NCBI GenBank assembly: GCA_019242465.1 | Contig: JAFAVL010000799.1 | Location: forward strand, 1 to 5,802 | DNA length: 5,802 nucleotides | From: Chroococcidiopsidaceae cyanobacterium CP_BM_RX_35 | GTDB lineage: Bacteria > Cyanobacteriota > Cyanobacteriia > Cyanobacteriales > Chroococcidiopsidaceae | Reading direction: 5' to 3' | In this document: positions 1 to 5,802 of the stretch, piece by piece | Numbering within the stretch: position 1 is the first letter of the stretch | Layout of the letters: the number at the start of each line of letters is the position of its first letter | Notes under the pieces: generated by a model | The model's input: the letters and a program-made list of their open reading frames with translations, nothing else | Databases searched by the model: none | What the model was told of the DNA's origin: nothing | Position numbers and translations under genes: made by a program

Positions 1-127
1 TTCTTTTTTCTATTTTGCTAGTTCTTTGGTCTAAACTTGAACCTAACTAGTTTCTTAAGCTTCATGCCAGCTACGCTAATTGTCAAGATCTTGCCTAGCT
101 AACCCTTCAATACTTTCAACAAGAACT

Positions 128-469
128 ATGGAAGGCACATTTGAGCAATCTAATATTGAAGACATTCAGCTTAACTCGATAGCTGATTTAGATGGCCTTA
201 TATCTGAACAATTTAATCTACCTCTACGCCCATACTCGACAGATCTTAGGGCTGCATTAGAGCTAGTTGCCTGGAATTTAGAGAACTCTGAATGGCCCCA
301 CTTTGAAATCTTCCGCTCCGAGGAGCATGCCCTTACAGGTATACCCTTTGTCGTCAGCTTTGAACCTGAACCTGAGGTATGGGGTTATGGCGAAACTGCT
401 CCTTTGGCTATTTGCCAGGCAGCCTTGTATCGATTGAGAAGGATGAAAGTCACAATTTTGTTGTCTTGA
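128..469 (+). CDS. Small protein resembling the phage ABA sandwich domain family, function unknown
   Basis: The ATG at 128 gives 113 residues. A TTG at 80 in the same frame would add 16 residues (MSRSCLANPSILSTRT) that do not look like part of the domain, so the ATG is preferred; neither start has a clear Shine-Dalgarno sequence. The recognisable parts are PYSTDLRAALELVAW (residues 35-49) and, near the C-terminus, GETAPLAICQAAL (88-100). This pairing of a 'YSTD..AAxE' helix with a 'ETAPLAICxAAL' helix around a beta-rich middle (WPHFEIF, FVVSFEP) recalls small phage and bacterial proteins annotated as phage ABA sandwich domain, which have no known biochemical role. The protein is acidic through its first 90 residues and has no signal peptide or membrane segment. 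It stands alone, with no phage genes beside it, and converges on the topoisomerase gene. The family assignment is from memory of the motif and is moderately sure; that the gene is real is more likely than not. Confidence 0.6.
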   Translation: MEGTFEQSNIEDIQLNSIADLDGLISEQFNLPLRPYSTDLRAALELVAWNLENSEWPHFEIFRSEEHALTGIPFVVSFEPEPEVWGYGETAPLAICQAALYRLRRMKVTILLS

Positions 470-490
470 TGGAGGCGCTCACTCGTCAAA

Positions 491-565
491 CAAGAGGCAG
501 TTCTTAGCAAGAGCTTTCTGGCAGGGGTGTTCTTCTTCCCTGCAGAAGACCCCTCCGCCCTCTTG
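491..565. repeat. Imperfect hairpin between convergent genes
   Basis: The 204 bases from 470 to 673 lie between two convergent genes and hold no credible gene. They contain nested inverted repeats: CAAGAGG (491-497) pairs with CCTCTTG (559-565), AGGGGT (523-528) with ACCCCT (549-554), and CTTC (532-535) with GAAG (545-548). The pairing is interrupted by bulges and no T-run follows on either strand, so it is not a classical intrinsic terminator. Its position would suit a bidirectional transcription end, but that is inference. The rest of the stretch (566-673) shows nothing recognisable. Confidence 0.25.
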
Positions 566-673
566 TCTCTTTGGTGATCAACACGTACAGAACCCTGGCT
601 TGCTGCGGCGATGCGAAACGTCAACTTTCTTGGCTGCACTCGTCGTTCCTGAGAAACGCAGTTACAATTCGGG

Positions 674-1786
674 CTATTTCTGCAGTTCCGCTACTAGATG
701 ATGCTTTAGGAGTTTAAGGAGTGCTAATTCTTCCTGACTTAGATCCCACGACTCCTCGCCTGTCTTCTGCGTAGTTGGCTGTGTCATTGCTGGGAACAGC
801 GATCCATCATTATAGGCATCGATGATAGCCGGGTGGACGTAATATTTGCGGCACGTAGCAGGACGGTTGCCGAGTTGCTGTGCTACTTCTTTGATTGCCT
901 GCGTCACGTTTTTCTTCTCTTGCGTCTGCGACTTAAATGGTCCCAATTCATTCAGTGTTTGCGCCGCCAACAGAGTGCCAGCCCAAGTGCGAAAGTCCTT
1001 GGCAGTGAAGTCTAATTCTGTAATCTGCTCTATATAAGCATTCACATCACCTGAGCCGATTGGCTGAGGTTGCCCATCATCATCAAGATACTGAAACAGT
1101 TCCTGTCCAGGGATGTCCTGACAGCGTTTTACAAGCTTGGTTAGGCGTCGGTCGCTCAGCTCAATCTCATGCTGTACACCACTCTTACCCCGAAACTTAA
1201 ATTGCAATTTTGAGCCGGAAATTTTTACGTGGTGATCGCGCATAGTCGTCAGCCCAAATGATTGATTGGTCTGGGCATACTCTTCATTCCCGACTCGAAT
1301 CCGTGTAATTTCCAATAATCGCACCACCATTGCCAACACTTTCTGGTATGGCAATCCTGGCAGGGCTAAATCTGCTTGCGTTTGCTGACGGAGCTTTGGC
1401 AGCGCTTCACCAAAGGCAATTAGGCGGTTGAATTTAGTCTGGCTGCGAACTTTTCTCCAATCGGCATGGTAGCGGTACTGCTTGCGTCCTTTCGCATCAC
1501 GCCCCGTTGCTTGGAGGTGTCCGTGGGACAATGGACAAATCCAGATATCAGTCCAGGCAGGCGGGATGACGAGAGCTTTGATTCGGCTCAGTTCAGTTTT
1601 GTCACTAATCTGCTTGTTATCGACGCTAATGTAGCAGAATTCCTCACCCATCTGTTGGCGTTGAATCCCTGGAGTTGTATCGCTGACATAGCGCAAGCCC
1701 ACAGCCTTCGCTGATTTCACCGGGTCAACAATCAATGCGGCTTTAACTTCTGTTTCGATTAACTGCTTTTGAAGCTTTAGCTGCAT
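674..1786 (-). CDS. DNA topoisomerase IB (bacterial, poxvirus-like)
   Basis: This type IB topoisomerase relaxes positive and negative supercoils by nicking one strand through a 3'-phosphotyrosine link, without ATP or metal. The ATG at 1786 gives 370 residues; a TTG at 1831 would add 15 residues (MSRCQLYLVCHYACL) that overlap the likely promoter and are disfavoured. The N-terminal domain carries YVSDTTPGIQR (33-43), IPPAWTDIWICP (74-85) and ATGRDAKGRKQYRYH (93-107). The catalytic domain carries Arg164 (RVGNEEYA), Lys201 (FRGKSG), Arg266 (DFRTWAGT), Asn307 (QLGNRPA) and the nucleophile Tyr316 (CRKYYVHP). Asn replaces the His of vaccinia topoisomerase, as is usual in bacterial members. The spacings between the five residues (37, 65, 41 and 9) equal those I recall for the Deinococcus radiodurans enzyme. 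About 54 residues follow the tyrosine, ending in a leucine-rich helix. The gene is divergent from the glycosylase gene and convergent with the small gene at 128. The frame is intact and the enzyme is probably active. Confidence 0.95.
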   Translation of the reverse strand: MQLKLQKQLIETEVKAALIVDPVKSAKAVGLRYVSDTTPGIQRQQMGEEFCYISVDNKQISDKTELSRIKALVIPPAWTDIWICPLSHGHLQATGRDAKGRKQYRYHADWRKVRSQTKFNRLIAFGEALPKLRQQTQADLALPGLPYQKVLAMVVRLLEITRIRVGNEEYAQTNQSFGLTTMRDHHVKISGSKLQFKFRGKSGVQHEIELSDRRLTKLVKRCQDIPGQELFQYLDDDGQPQPIGSGDVNAYIEQITELDFTAKDFRTWAGTLLAAQTLNELGPFKSQTQEKKNVTQAIKEVAQQLGNRPATCRKYYVHPAIIDAYNDGSLFPAMTQPTTQKTGEESWDLSQEELALLKLLKHHLVAELQK

Positions 1787-1809
1787 GAGGCAAGCATAAT
1801 GGCAAACTA

Positions 1810-1815
1810 AGTATA
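1810..1815 (-). promoter_or_regulatory. Possible -10 element for the topoisomerase gene
   Basis: Read on the reverse strand, 1815 to 1810 is TATACT, five of six matches to the sigma70 -10 consensus. It sits about 24 bases upstream of the ATG at 1786. No good -35 hexamer lies at the right distance, so this would be an extended or activator-dependent promoter. The evidence is a single short motif. It also argues against the TTG start at 1831, which would place the element inside the gene. Confidence 0.3.
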
Positions 1816-1851
1816 ACTGGCAACGGCTCAATCACTGTTAACTGTAGCGAA

Positions 1852-1879
1852 TTGACCTCAGTAGCGAAATCTATATAGA
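1852..1879 (+). promoter_or_regulatory. Sigma70-type promoter for the DNA glycosylase gene
   Basis: TTGACC (1852-1857, five of six consensus matches) is followed after 16 bases by TATAGA (1874-1879, four of six). Transcription would begin near 1886. That leaves a leader of about 13 bases to the ATG at 1899 or about 52 bases to the preferred ATG at 1938. It lies in the only intergenic space upstream of the glycosylase. The call is from hexamer match and spacing only. Confidence 0.5.
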
Positions 1880-1937
1880 GAAGTGTATTCAGTCGGTTAT
1901 GTTGCAACCTGATCACGAGGATCAAGTTACTAAGACG

Positions 1938-2546
1938 ATGAGTCACAATGCCGCCATCGATTTTCTCAAGCAGTCCGATCGGGTTTTAGGACAATTGATT
2001 GAACAGGTCGGTCCCTGCTTGCTTAACGCTTCTGGGCAGAACGGCGACCTTTTCGCCTCGCTATCAAGAGCAATTCTCCACCAACAGCTTTCTACCAAAG
2101 CTGCTGCTACTATCCACCGCCGTTTTCTCCAGCTTTATCCCGAACACCCGCCGACTGCACTAGATGTTCTCAACACGCCAGCAGAAATGCTACGTCAAGT
2201 TGGGATTTCGCGACCTAAGATTATTTATTTGCAAGACTTAGCGACTAGGGTGTTATCGGGATTGCCTACGCTTGCAGAATTGGAAGTTATGGATGATGAA
2301 ACCATTATCAAGCTGCTGACGCAAGTTAAAGGCATTGGATGTTGGACAGTTCAGATGCTACTGATTTTCCGGCTGAATCGGTTTGATGTTTTGCCAGTAG
2401 ATGACTTAGGGATACGTGCAGGCATCAAAAAGCTCTACTTGCTGGATGAACTTCCCTCTAGGCAAGCTGTAGAACGTATTGGTCAAAAATGGAAACCTTA
2501 TTGCACAATTGCCTCATGGTATTTATGGCGCAGTTTAGAGATCTAG
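1938..2546 (+). CDS. DNA-3-methyladenine glycosylase II, AlkA/Mag-like HhH-GPD protein
   Basis: This enzyme removes alkylated bases such as 3-methyladenine from DNA and starts base excision repair. The ATG at 1938 gives 202 residues beginning MSHNAAIDFLKQSDRVLGQLIEQVGPC, which matches where short members of the family normally start. An in-frame ATG at 1899 adds 13 residues (MLQPDHEDQVTKT) without obvious homology and cannot be excluded. Visible landmarks are the AILHQQLSTKAA helix (residues 45-56), the helix-hairpin-helix VKGIGCWT (130-137) that grips the DNA backbone, and the catalytic acid in LPVDDLGIR, where Asp156 corresponds to Asp238 of E. coli AlkA. The C-terminal KWKPYCTIASWYLWR (184-198) is also typical. 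The protein lacks the N-terminal TBP-like domain of E. coli AlkA, so it belongs with the compact Mag1-like forms. It has its own promoter and is divergent from the topoisomerase. Family assignment is sure; the exact base specificity is not. Confidence 0.92.
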   Translation: MSHNAAIDFLKQSDRVLGQLIEQVGPCLLNASGQNGDLFASLSRAILHQQLSTKAAATIHRRFLQLYPEHPPTALDVLNTPAEMLRQVGISRPKIIYLQDLATRVLSGLPTLAELEVMDDETIIKLLTQVKGIGCWTVQMLLIFRLNRFDVLPVDDLGIRAGIKKLYLLDELPSRQAVERIGQKWKPYCTIASWYLWRSLEI

Positions 2547-2640
2547 AGCCGACCGTCTTGTTACAGTTGCTTAAGCGTGAATTAAGCTTGGTCCGGCATG
2601 TTCTAAATTGCTGCATAGTTAGCTAATTGCTTTGCAGACA

Positions 2641-2646
2641 AAGGAA
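2641..2646 (+). promoter_or_regulatory. Ribosome binding site of the GAPDH gene
   Basis: AAGGAA lies five bases before the ATG at 2652 and fixes that start. It is the cleanest Shine-Dalgarno match in the window. The 105 bases between the glycosylase and this gene (2547-2651) hold no further gene and no promoter that I can call with confidence. Confidence 0.65.
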
Positions 2647-2651
2647 CACGA

Positions 2652-3647
2652 ATGAAACGAGTAGCCATCAACGGATTTGGACGCATCGGACGAGCATTTC
2701 TGCGTATTGCTCATTCTCAGCCAGATTTAGAAGTTGTCGCAATTAACGATGTGGCGTTGAAGCCAGATTTAGCTGCCTACTTACTGCAATACGACTCTGT
2801 GTATGGACGCTTTCAAGGTGAGGTAGGTCATAACGAAAAGGGGATCTCAATTGATAATCAGCACATCGACCTCTTGGCTGAAAGAGATCCAGCAGCACTC
2901 CCCTGGAAGCAAGCTGGCATAGATGTTGTCATCGAGTCTACAGGTGTATTCCGAACTGCTGAAAAGGCTGGTTTGCACCTGGAAGCTGGAGCTAAAAAGG
3001 TTATTATCAGTGCGCCAGCTAAAGGCTCGGTTCCTACTTTCGTATATGGCGTTAATCACGCGACCTACGACCGAGAGCGAGACGATGTTGTCTCAGCGGC
3101 CTCTTGTACTACGAACTGTCTGGCACCCATCGCCAAAATCCTACTTGACAGTTTTGGCATTGACAAAGGCTGGATGACGACTGTCCACTCCTATACTGCC
3201 GATCAGCGCCTAGTAGATATGGGGCATCCTGAGGAGTGGGCGCGGGGTCGTAACGCGGCGCAGAATATTGTCCCTACTACGACTGGAGCTGCAACAGCAG
3301 TGGCATTGGTCTTGCCAGAATTGAAAGGGCGTTTGGATGGTATTGCCTTGCGGGTTCCTACCCCAACTGGTTCGGTAACAGACCTTAACGCCGTGCTGCA
3401 CAAATCTGTGACTGTGGATGAGGTGAATGATGCCTTCCGGCATTATGCCAGCAATTCGATGAGTCAGATTCTCAAAGTGAGTGAGGTGCCTTTGGTGTCT
3501 TCAGATTGTGTGGGCGACAGCTACTCAGCAATTGTTAACCTGCGCTCAACGAGCGTGCTTGACCACAACTTCGTCAAAGTATTAGCGTATTACGATAATG
3601 AGTGGGGATATACAAATCGCCTGGTGAATTTAACCAGCTACGTCTAG
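2652..3647 (+). CDS. gap: Type I glyceraldehyde-3-phosphate dehydrogenase
   Basis: This enzyme interconverts glyceraldehyde 3-phosphate and 1,3-bisphosphoglycerate using NAD(P), in glycolysis, gluconeogenesis or the Calvin cycle. The 331 residues match the usual family length. The Rossmann domain opens with INGFGRIGR (6-14), and Asp33 in AINDV, the usual ribose-binding acid, suggests NAD. The catalytic Cys152 is in SAASCTTNCLAP (148-159) and His179 in TTVHSYTADQR. Thr210/211 in PTTTGAA, Arg234 in ALRVPTPTG and NEWGY (316-320) are also in place. The S-loop is unusual: DMGHPEEWARGR (189-200) replaces the common DLPHKDLRRAR and is one residue longer, so the Leu-Pro pair typical of strict NAD enzymes is Met-Gly, although the phosphate-binding Arg (Arg198) remains. 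The first Asn of the common SNASCTTNC is Ala. It does not read like the main Calvin-cycle Gap2 of cyanobacteria and is probably an additional paralogue. ppsA follows closely on the same strand. Confidence 0.93.
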   Translation: MKRVAINGFGRIGRAFLRIAHSQPDLEVVAINDVALKPDLAAYLLQYDSVYGRFQGEVGHNEKGISIDNQHIDLLAERDPAALPWKQAGIDVVIESTGVFRTAEKAGLHLEAGAKKVIISAPAKGSVPTFVYGVNHATYDRERDDVVSAASCTTNCLAPIAKILLDSFGIDKGWMTTVHSYTADQRLVDMGHPEEWARGRNAAQNIVPTTTGAATAVALVLPELKGRLDGIALRVPTPTGSVTDLNAVLHKSVTVDEVNDAFRHYASNSMSQILKVSEVPLVSSDCVGDSYSAIVNLRSTSVLDHNFVKVLAYYDNEWGYTNRLVNLTSYV

Positions 3648-3682
3648 AACGCTCGGCAATCCTGCTGGTTGGAGGGAGTACC

Positions 3683-3696
3683 AAAAGGACTAAGGA
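3683..3696 (+). promoter_or_regulatory. Candidate ribosome binding sites of ppsA
   Basis: Two purine-rich motifs precede the ATG at 3700: AAAAGGA (3683-3689), ten bases away, and AAGGA (3692-3696), only three bases away. The first has the better spacing. The 52-base space after gap shows no hairpin with a T-run, which supports co-transcription of gap and ppsA. Confidence 0.45.
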
Positions 3697-3699
3697 TCT

Positions 3700-5802
3700 A
3701 TGGTTAAAGCATCTGCGGAACAATCATCCCAGTCATTCAAGGAGCAATCCCTGGTTCTCTGGTTTAATGAAGTTGGGATTGCTGATATTCCTCTAGTAGG
3801 CGGCAAGAATGCTTCACTGGGAGAGATGATTCAGCAGTTGGCACCTCAGGGAGTTAACGTTCCTATGGGGTTTAGTACCACAGCTAAAGCCTATCGATAC
3901 TTCATTCAGGTATCTGGGTTAGAACAAAAGCTGCGATCGCTATTCTTAGATCTAAACGTAGCGGATATCAACAACTTAAGGGCTAGGGGTAAGCAAGCTC
4001 GGTCGTTGATGCTCAATACACCATTCCCCGTCGAACTCCGGGAGGCGATCACCACGGCTTACCAGGAGTTGTGCGCTCGCTACGGCAACGGCCACTTTGC
4101 CCAACGGGGGGAACCCCCGCACGCAAGTGGCCTCTCTGACACAGATGTCGCAGTCCGCTCCAGCGCTACAGCTGAAGACCTCCCAGATGCTAGTTTTGCT
4201 GGCCAGCAGGAAACCTACCTCAACATTCACGGCATTGAAGGAGTGTTGGCAGCCTGTCATCGCTGCTTTGCCTCCCTCTTTACTGACAGAGCTATTTCCT
4301 ATCGCCAAAGTCGAGGCTTTGACCATTTGGGTGTAGCCCTCTCTATCGGTGTGCAGAAGATGGTGCGCTCTGATTTGGCTGCTTCTGGGGTGATGTTTTC
4401 GATTGACACCGAGTCTGGCTTTCAAAATGCGGCTTTAATCACAGCTGCCTATGGTTTAGGGGAAAACGTTGTCCAAGGAGCCGTCAATCCTGATGAATAT
4501 CTAGTATTTAAACCCACTTTAAGATCAGGATTCCGCCCAATTTTGACCAAAAGACTGGGCTCGAAAGAGTTTAAACTCATCTACGATAGCGGTGGTTCTA
4601 AATTGACGAAAAATGTCCCCGTACCGCCACGAGATCGAGGGAAATTTGCCCTCCAAGATGAAGATATCCTTCAGCTTGGGCGCTGGGCTTGCCTGATTGA
4701 AGACCACTATTCACAGGTGCGCGGCACATACACGCCTATGGATATTGAGTGGGCGAAGGATGGCATGACTGGTGAATTATTTGTCGTTCAAGCTCGTCCA
4801 GAAACAGTCCAATCCCAGCGGACTCGGAATCTTCTGCGGAGCTATCACCTACAACAGCAGGGCAAAATTCTGGCAATAGGTCGTAGTGTGGGGGATGCTA
4901 TTGGGCAGGGGAAAGCGACGGTAATTCTGGATGCCAACAAACTCGATCAATTTCGTGAGGGAGAAGTCTTAGTCACAGAAAAGACTGATCCAGACTGGGA
5001 ACCAATCTTGAAAAAAGCTGGAGCGATCGTCACCAATCAAGGTGGACGCACTTGCCACGCCGCAATTATTGCTCGGGAGTTGGGCATCCCAGCGATTGTC
5101 GGCTGTGGCAATGCCACAACTGTATTACAGGCAGGTCAAGAGGTCACGGTTTCTTGTGCTGAGGGGGAAGAAGGACGAGTTTATGCAGGGCTGCTACCGT
5201 TTGAGGTAAAAGAGGTGAGGCTTGGCAACCTGCCCCGCACCCGCACTCAAATCATGATGAATGTGGGCAAGCCAGCAGAAGCTTTCAGTCTGGCTGCTAT
5301 TCCTAATGATGGCGTGGGCTTAACTCGGTCGGAATTTATTATTGCCAACCATATCCAAGTACATCCTCTAGCCCTGATTCACTTTGACCAGCTAAAGGAT
5401 GAAGCCGCTAAAGCGAAAATAGCTGATTTGACAGCACTTTATGAAAATAAGTGCCAGTACTTTGTCGAGAGATTAGCTCACGGAGTGGGGACGATTGCCG
5501 CTGCCTTCTACCCCAATCCGGTAATTTTGCGAATGAGTGATTTTAAGAGCAACGAATATGCAAATCTCCTAGGCGGCAGACAGTTTGAACCGCAAGAAGA
5601 AAATCCGATGCTGGGATGGCGGGGGGCTTCTCGCTACTACGATGAACGCTACCGCGATGCCTATGCCCTAGAGTGTCAGGCGCTAAGACAGGTACGAGAA
5701 GAAATGGGTTTGACCAATGTCATTGCCATGATTCCATTCTGCCGGACGCCCGATGAAGGTCGTCGAGTGTTGGCAGAGATGGCAAAGCATGGATTAGAGC
5801 AG
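3700..5802 (+). CDS. ppsA: Phosphoenolpyruvate synthase, 3' end beyond the window
   Basis: PEP synthase (pyruvate, water dikinase) converts pyruvate and ATP to PEP, AMP and phosphate, feeding gluconeogenesis. The frame stays open for 701 codons to the window edge; E. coli PpsA has 792 residues, so roughly 100 are missing, including the C-terminal catalytic Cys region (GQGPSD in E. coli). The N-terminal nucleotide-binding domain has LVGGKNASLGEM (32-43), AVRSSATAEDLPDASFAGQQ (151-170), ASGVMFSIDTESGF (228-241), GLGENVVQGAVNPDEY (252-267) and VQARPET (363-369). The central swivelling domain carries the phospho-accepting His453 in GGRTCHAAIIARELGIPAIVG. The start of the C-terminal PEP/pyruvate barrel shows RSEFIIANHIQVHPLAL (543-559), SDFKSNEYANLLGGR (613-627) and ENPMLGWRGASRYY (634-647). 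Residues about 130-146 (NGHFAQRGEPPHASGLS) have no counterpart in E. coli PpsA and coincide with a palindromic element. The gene probably shares a transcript with gap, 52 bases upstream. Identification is very sure. Confidence 0.96.
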   Translation, partial: MVKASAEQSSQSFKEQSLVLWFNEVGIADIPLVGGKNASLGEMIQQLAPQGVNVPMGFSTTAKAYRYFIQVSGLEQKLRSLFLDLNVADINNLRARGKQARSLMLNTPFPVELREAITTAYQELCARYGNGHFAQRGEPPHASGLSDTDVAVRSSATAEDLPDASFAGQQETYLNIHGIEGVLAACHRCFASLFTDRAISYRQSRGFDHLGVALSIGVQKMVRSDLAASGVMFSIDTESGFQNAALITAAYGLGENVVQGAVNPDEYLVFKPTLRSGFRPILTKRLGSKEFKLIYDSGGSKLTKNVPVPPRDRGKFALQDEDILQLGRWACLIEDHYSQVRGTYTPMDIEWAKDGMTGELFVVQARPETVQSQRTRNLLRSYHLQQQGKILAIGRSVGDAIGQGKATVILDANKLDQFREGEVLVTEKTDPDWEPILKKAGAIVTNQGGRTCHAAIIARELGIPAIVGCGNATTVLQAGQEVTVSCAEGEEGRVYAGLLPFEVKEVRLGNLPRTRTQIMMNVGKPAEAFSLAAIPNDGVGLTRSEFIIANHIQVHPLALIHFDQLKDEAAKAKIADLTALYENKCQYFVERLAHGVGTIAAAFYPNPVILRMSDFKSNEYANLLGGRQFEPQEENPMLGWRGASRYYDERYRDAYALECQALRQVREEMGLTNVIAMIPFCRTPDEGRRVLAEMAKHGLEQ
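3933..3940. repeat. HIP1 octamer GCGATCGC
   Basis: This is a perfect copy of the highly iterated palindrome 1 that is over-represented in many cyanobacterial genomes. It lies inside ppsA at the codons for Leu-Arg-Ser (78-80). One copy in 5.8 kb is modest support for a cyanobacterial host, and only near matches are seen elsewhere, for example GCGATCG at 5023. Confidence 0.7.
4090..4132. repeat. Compound palindromic element inserted in frame within ppsA
   Basis: The outer arms GGCCACTT (4090-4097) and AAGTGGCC (4125-4132) are perfectly complementary, and the stem extends inward to ten pairs if one T is bulged (TTTGC against GCAA). Inside is a second perfect stem, CGGGGG (4105-4110) with CCCCCG (4114-4119), around a GAA loop. 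G+C is 31 of 43 bases (72%), far above the flanks. I checked all six frames across the 43 bases and found no stop codon. In the ppsA frame it encodes residues 131-144 (GHFAQRGEPPHASG), within a stretch about 17 residues longer than in E. coli PpsA. It resembles the small palindromic repeats known to lodge in bacterial genes; whether it is repeated in this genome cannot be seen from one copy. Confidence 0.65.

Noticed and set aside
1..127. T-rich left edge considered as a terminator tail or promoter for the small gene
   Set aside because: No hairpin precedes the T-run within the window, and the TTGAAC at 37-42 has no -10 hexamer at proper spacing.
385..639. Reverse-strand ORF of 84 codons in the convergent intergenic region
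   Set aside because: It overlaps the end of the small forward gene, has no recognisable motif and a Lys/Arg-rich random-looking composition; most of it is non-coding DNA read in an open frame.
2569..2587. Inverted repeat GCTTAA / TTAAGC considered as a terminator after the glycosylase gene
   Set aside because: The stem is only six A/T-rich pairs around a seven-base loop and no T-run follows, so a chance match is as likely.
4084..4138. Possibility that the extra ppsA segment is a frameshift or sequencing error
   Set aside because: The PEP synthase frame is conserved on both sides without any shift, and the segment has clear palindromic structure.
4097..4336. Forward ORF of 79 codons in a second frame of ppsA
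   Set aside because: It is a shadow frame starting from TTG within the palindrome; the conserved ppsA frame explains the DNA.
3976..4425. Reverse-strand ORF of 149 codons inside ppsA
   Set aside because: It lies wholly opposite a well-conserved part of PEP synthase, shows no family motif, and is lengthened by the palindrome that is open in all frames.

Overview
The window looks like ordinary chromosomal DNA from a cyanobacterium. The support is one perfect HIP1 octamer (GCGATCGC), a phosphoenolpyruvate synthase reading closest to cyanobacterial versions of the enzyme, moderate base composition, and gene starts that mostly lack a strong Shine-Dalgarno sequence. The exact genus cannot be read from the sequence. 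No transposase, integrase, tRNA, rRNA or CRISPR array is visible.

Layout from left to right: (1) a small forward gene at 128-469 for a protein of about 113 residues that resembles the 'phage ABA sandwich' family of unknown function; (2) a gene-free stretch of about 200 bases between two convergent genes, holding one imperfect hairpin; (3) a reverse-strand gene for a bacterial (poxvirus-like) type IB DNA topoisomerase with all five active-site residues; (4) a short divergent intergenic region with a good sigma70-type promoter for the next gene; (5) a forward gene for an AlkA-like 3-methyladenine DNA glycosylase; (6) a forward gene for glyceraldehyde-3-phosphate dehydrogenase (GAPDH) with an unusual S-loop; (7) 52 bases later, a phosphoenolpyruvate synthase gene (ppsA) that runs off the right edge after 701 codons.

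Two functional themes are present. The topoisomerase and the glycosylase are divergent neighbours that both act on DNA (supercoil relaxation and alkylation repair). GAPDH and PEP synthase are closely spaced on the same strand with no visible terminator between them. They probably form a carbon-metabolism unit: PEP synthase makes PEP from pyruvate, and GAPDH works further up the same gluconeogenic/glycolytic route.

The most notable feature is a GC-rich compound palindrome at 4090-4132 inside ppsA. It is open in all six reading frames and adds about 17 residues in frame to the nucleotide-binding domain, at a place where related enzymes have only a short loop. It looks like a small palindromic element inserted into a protein-coding gene. 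I found no evidence of a wholly new multi-gene system.
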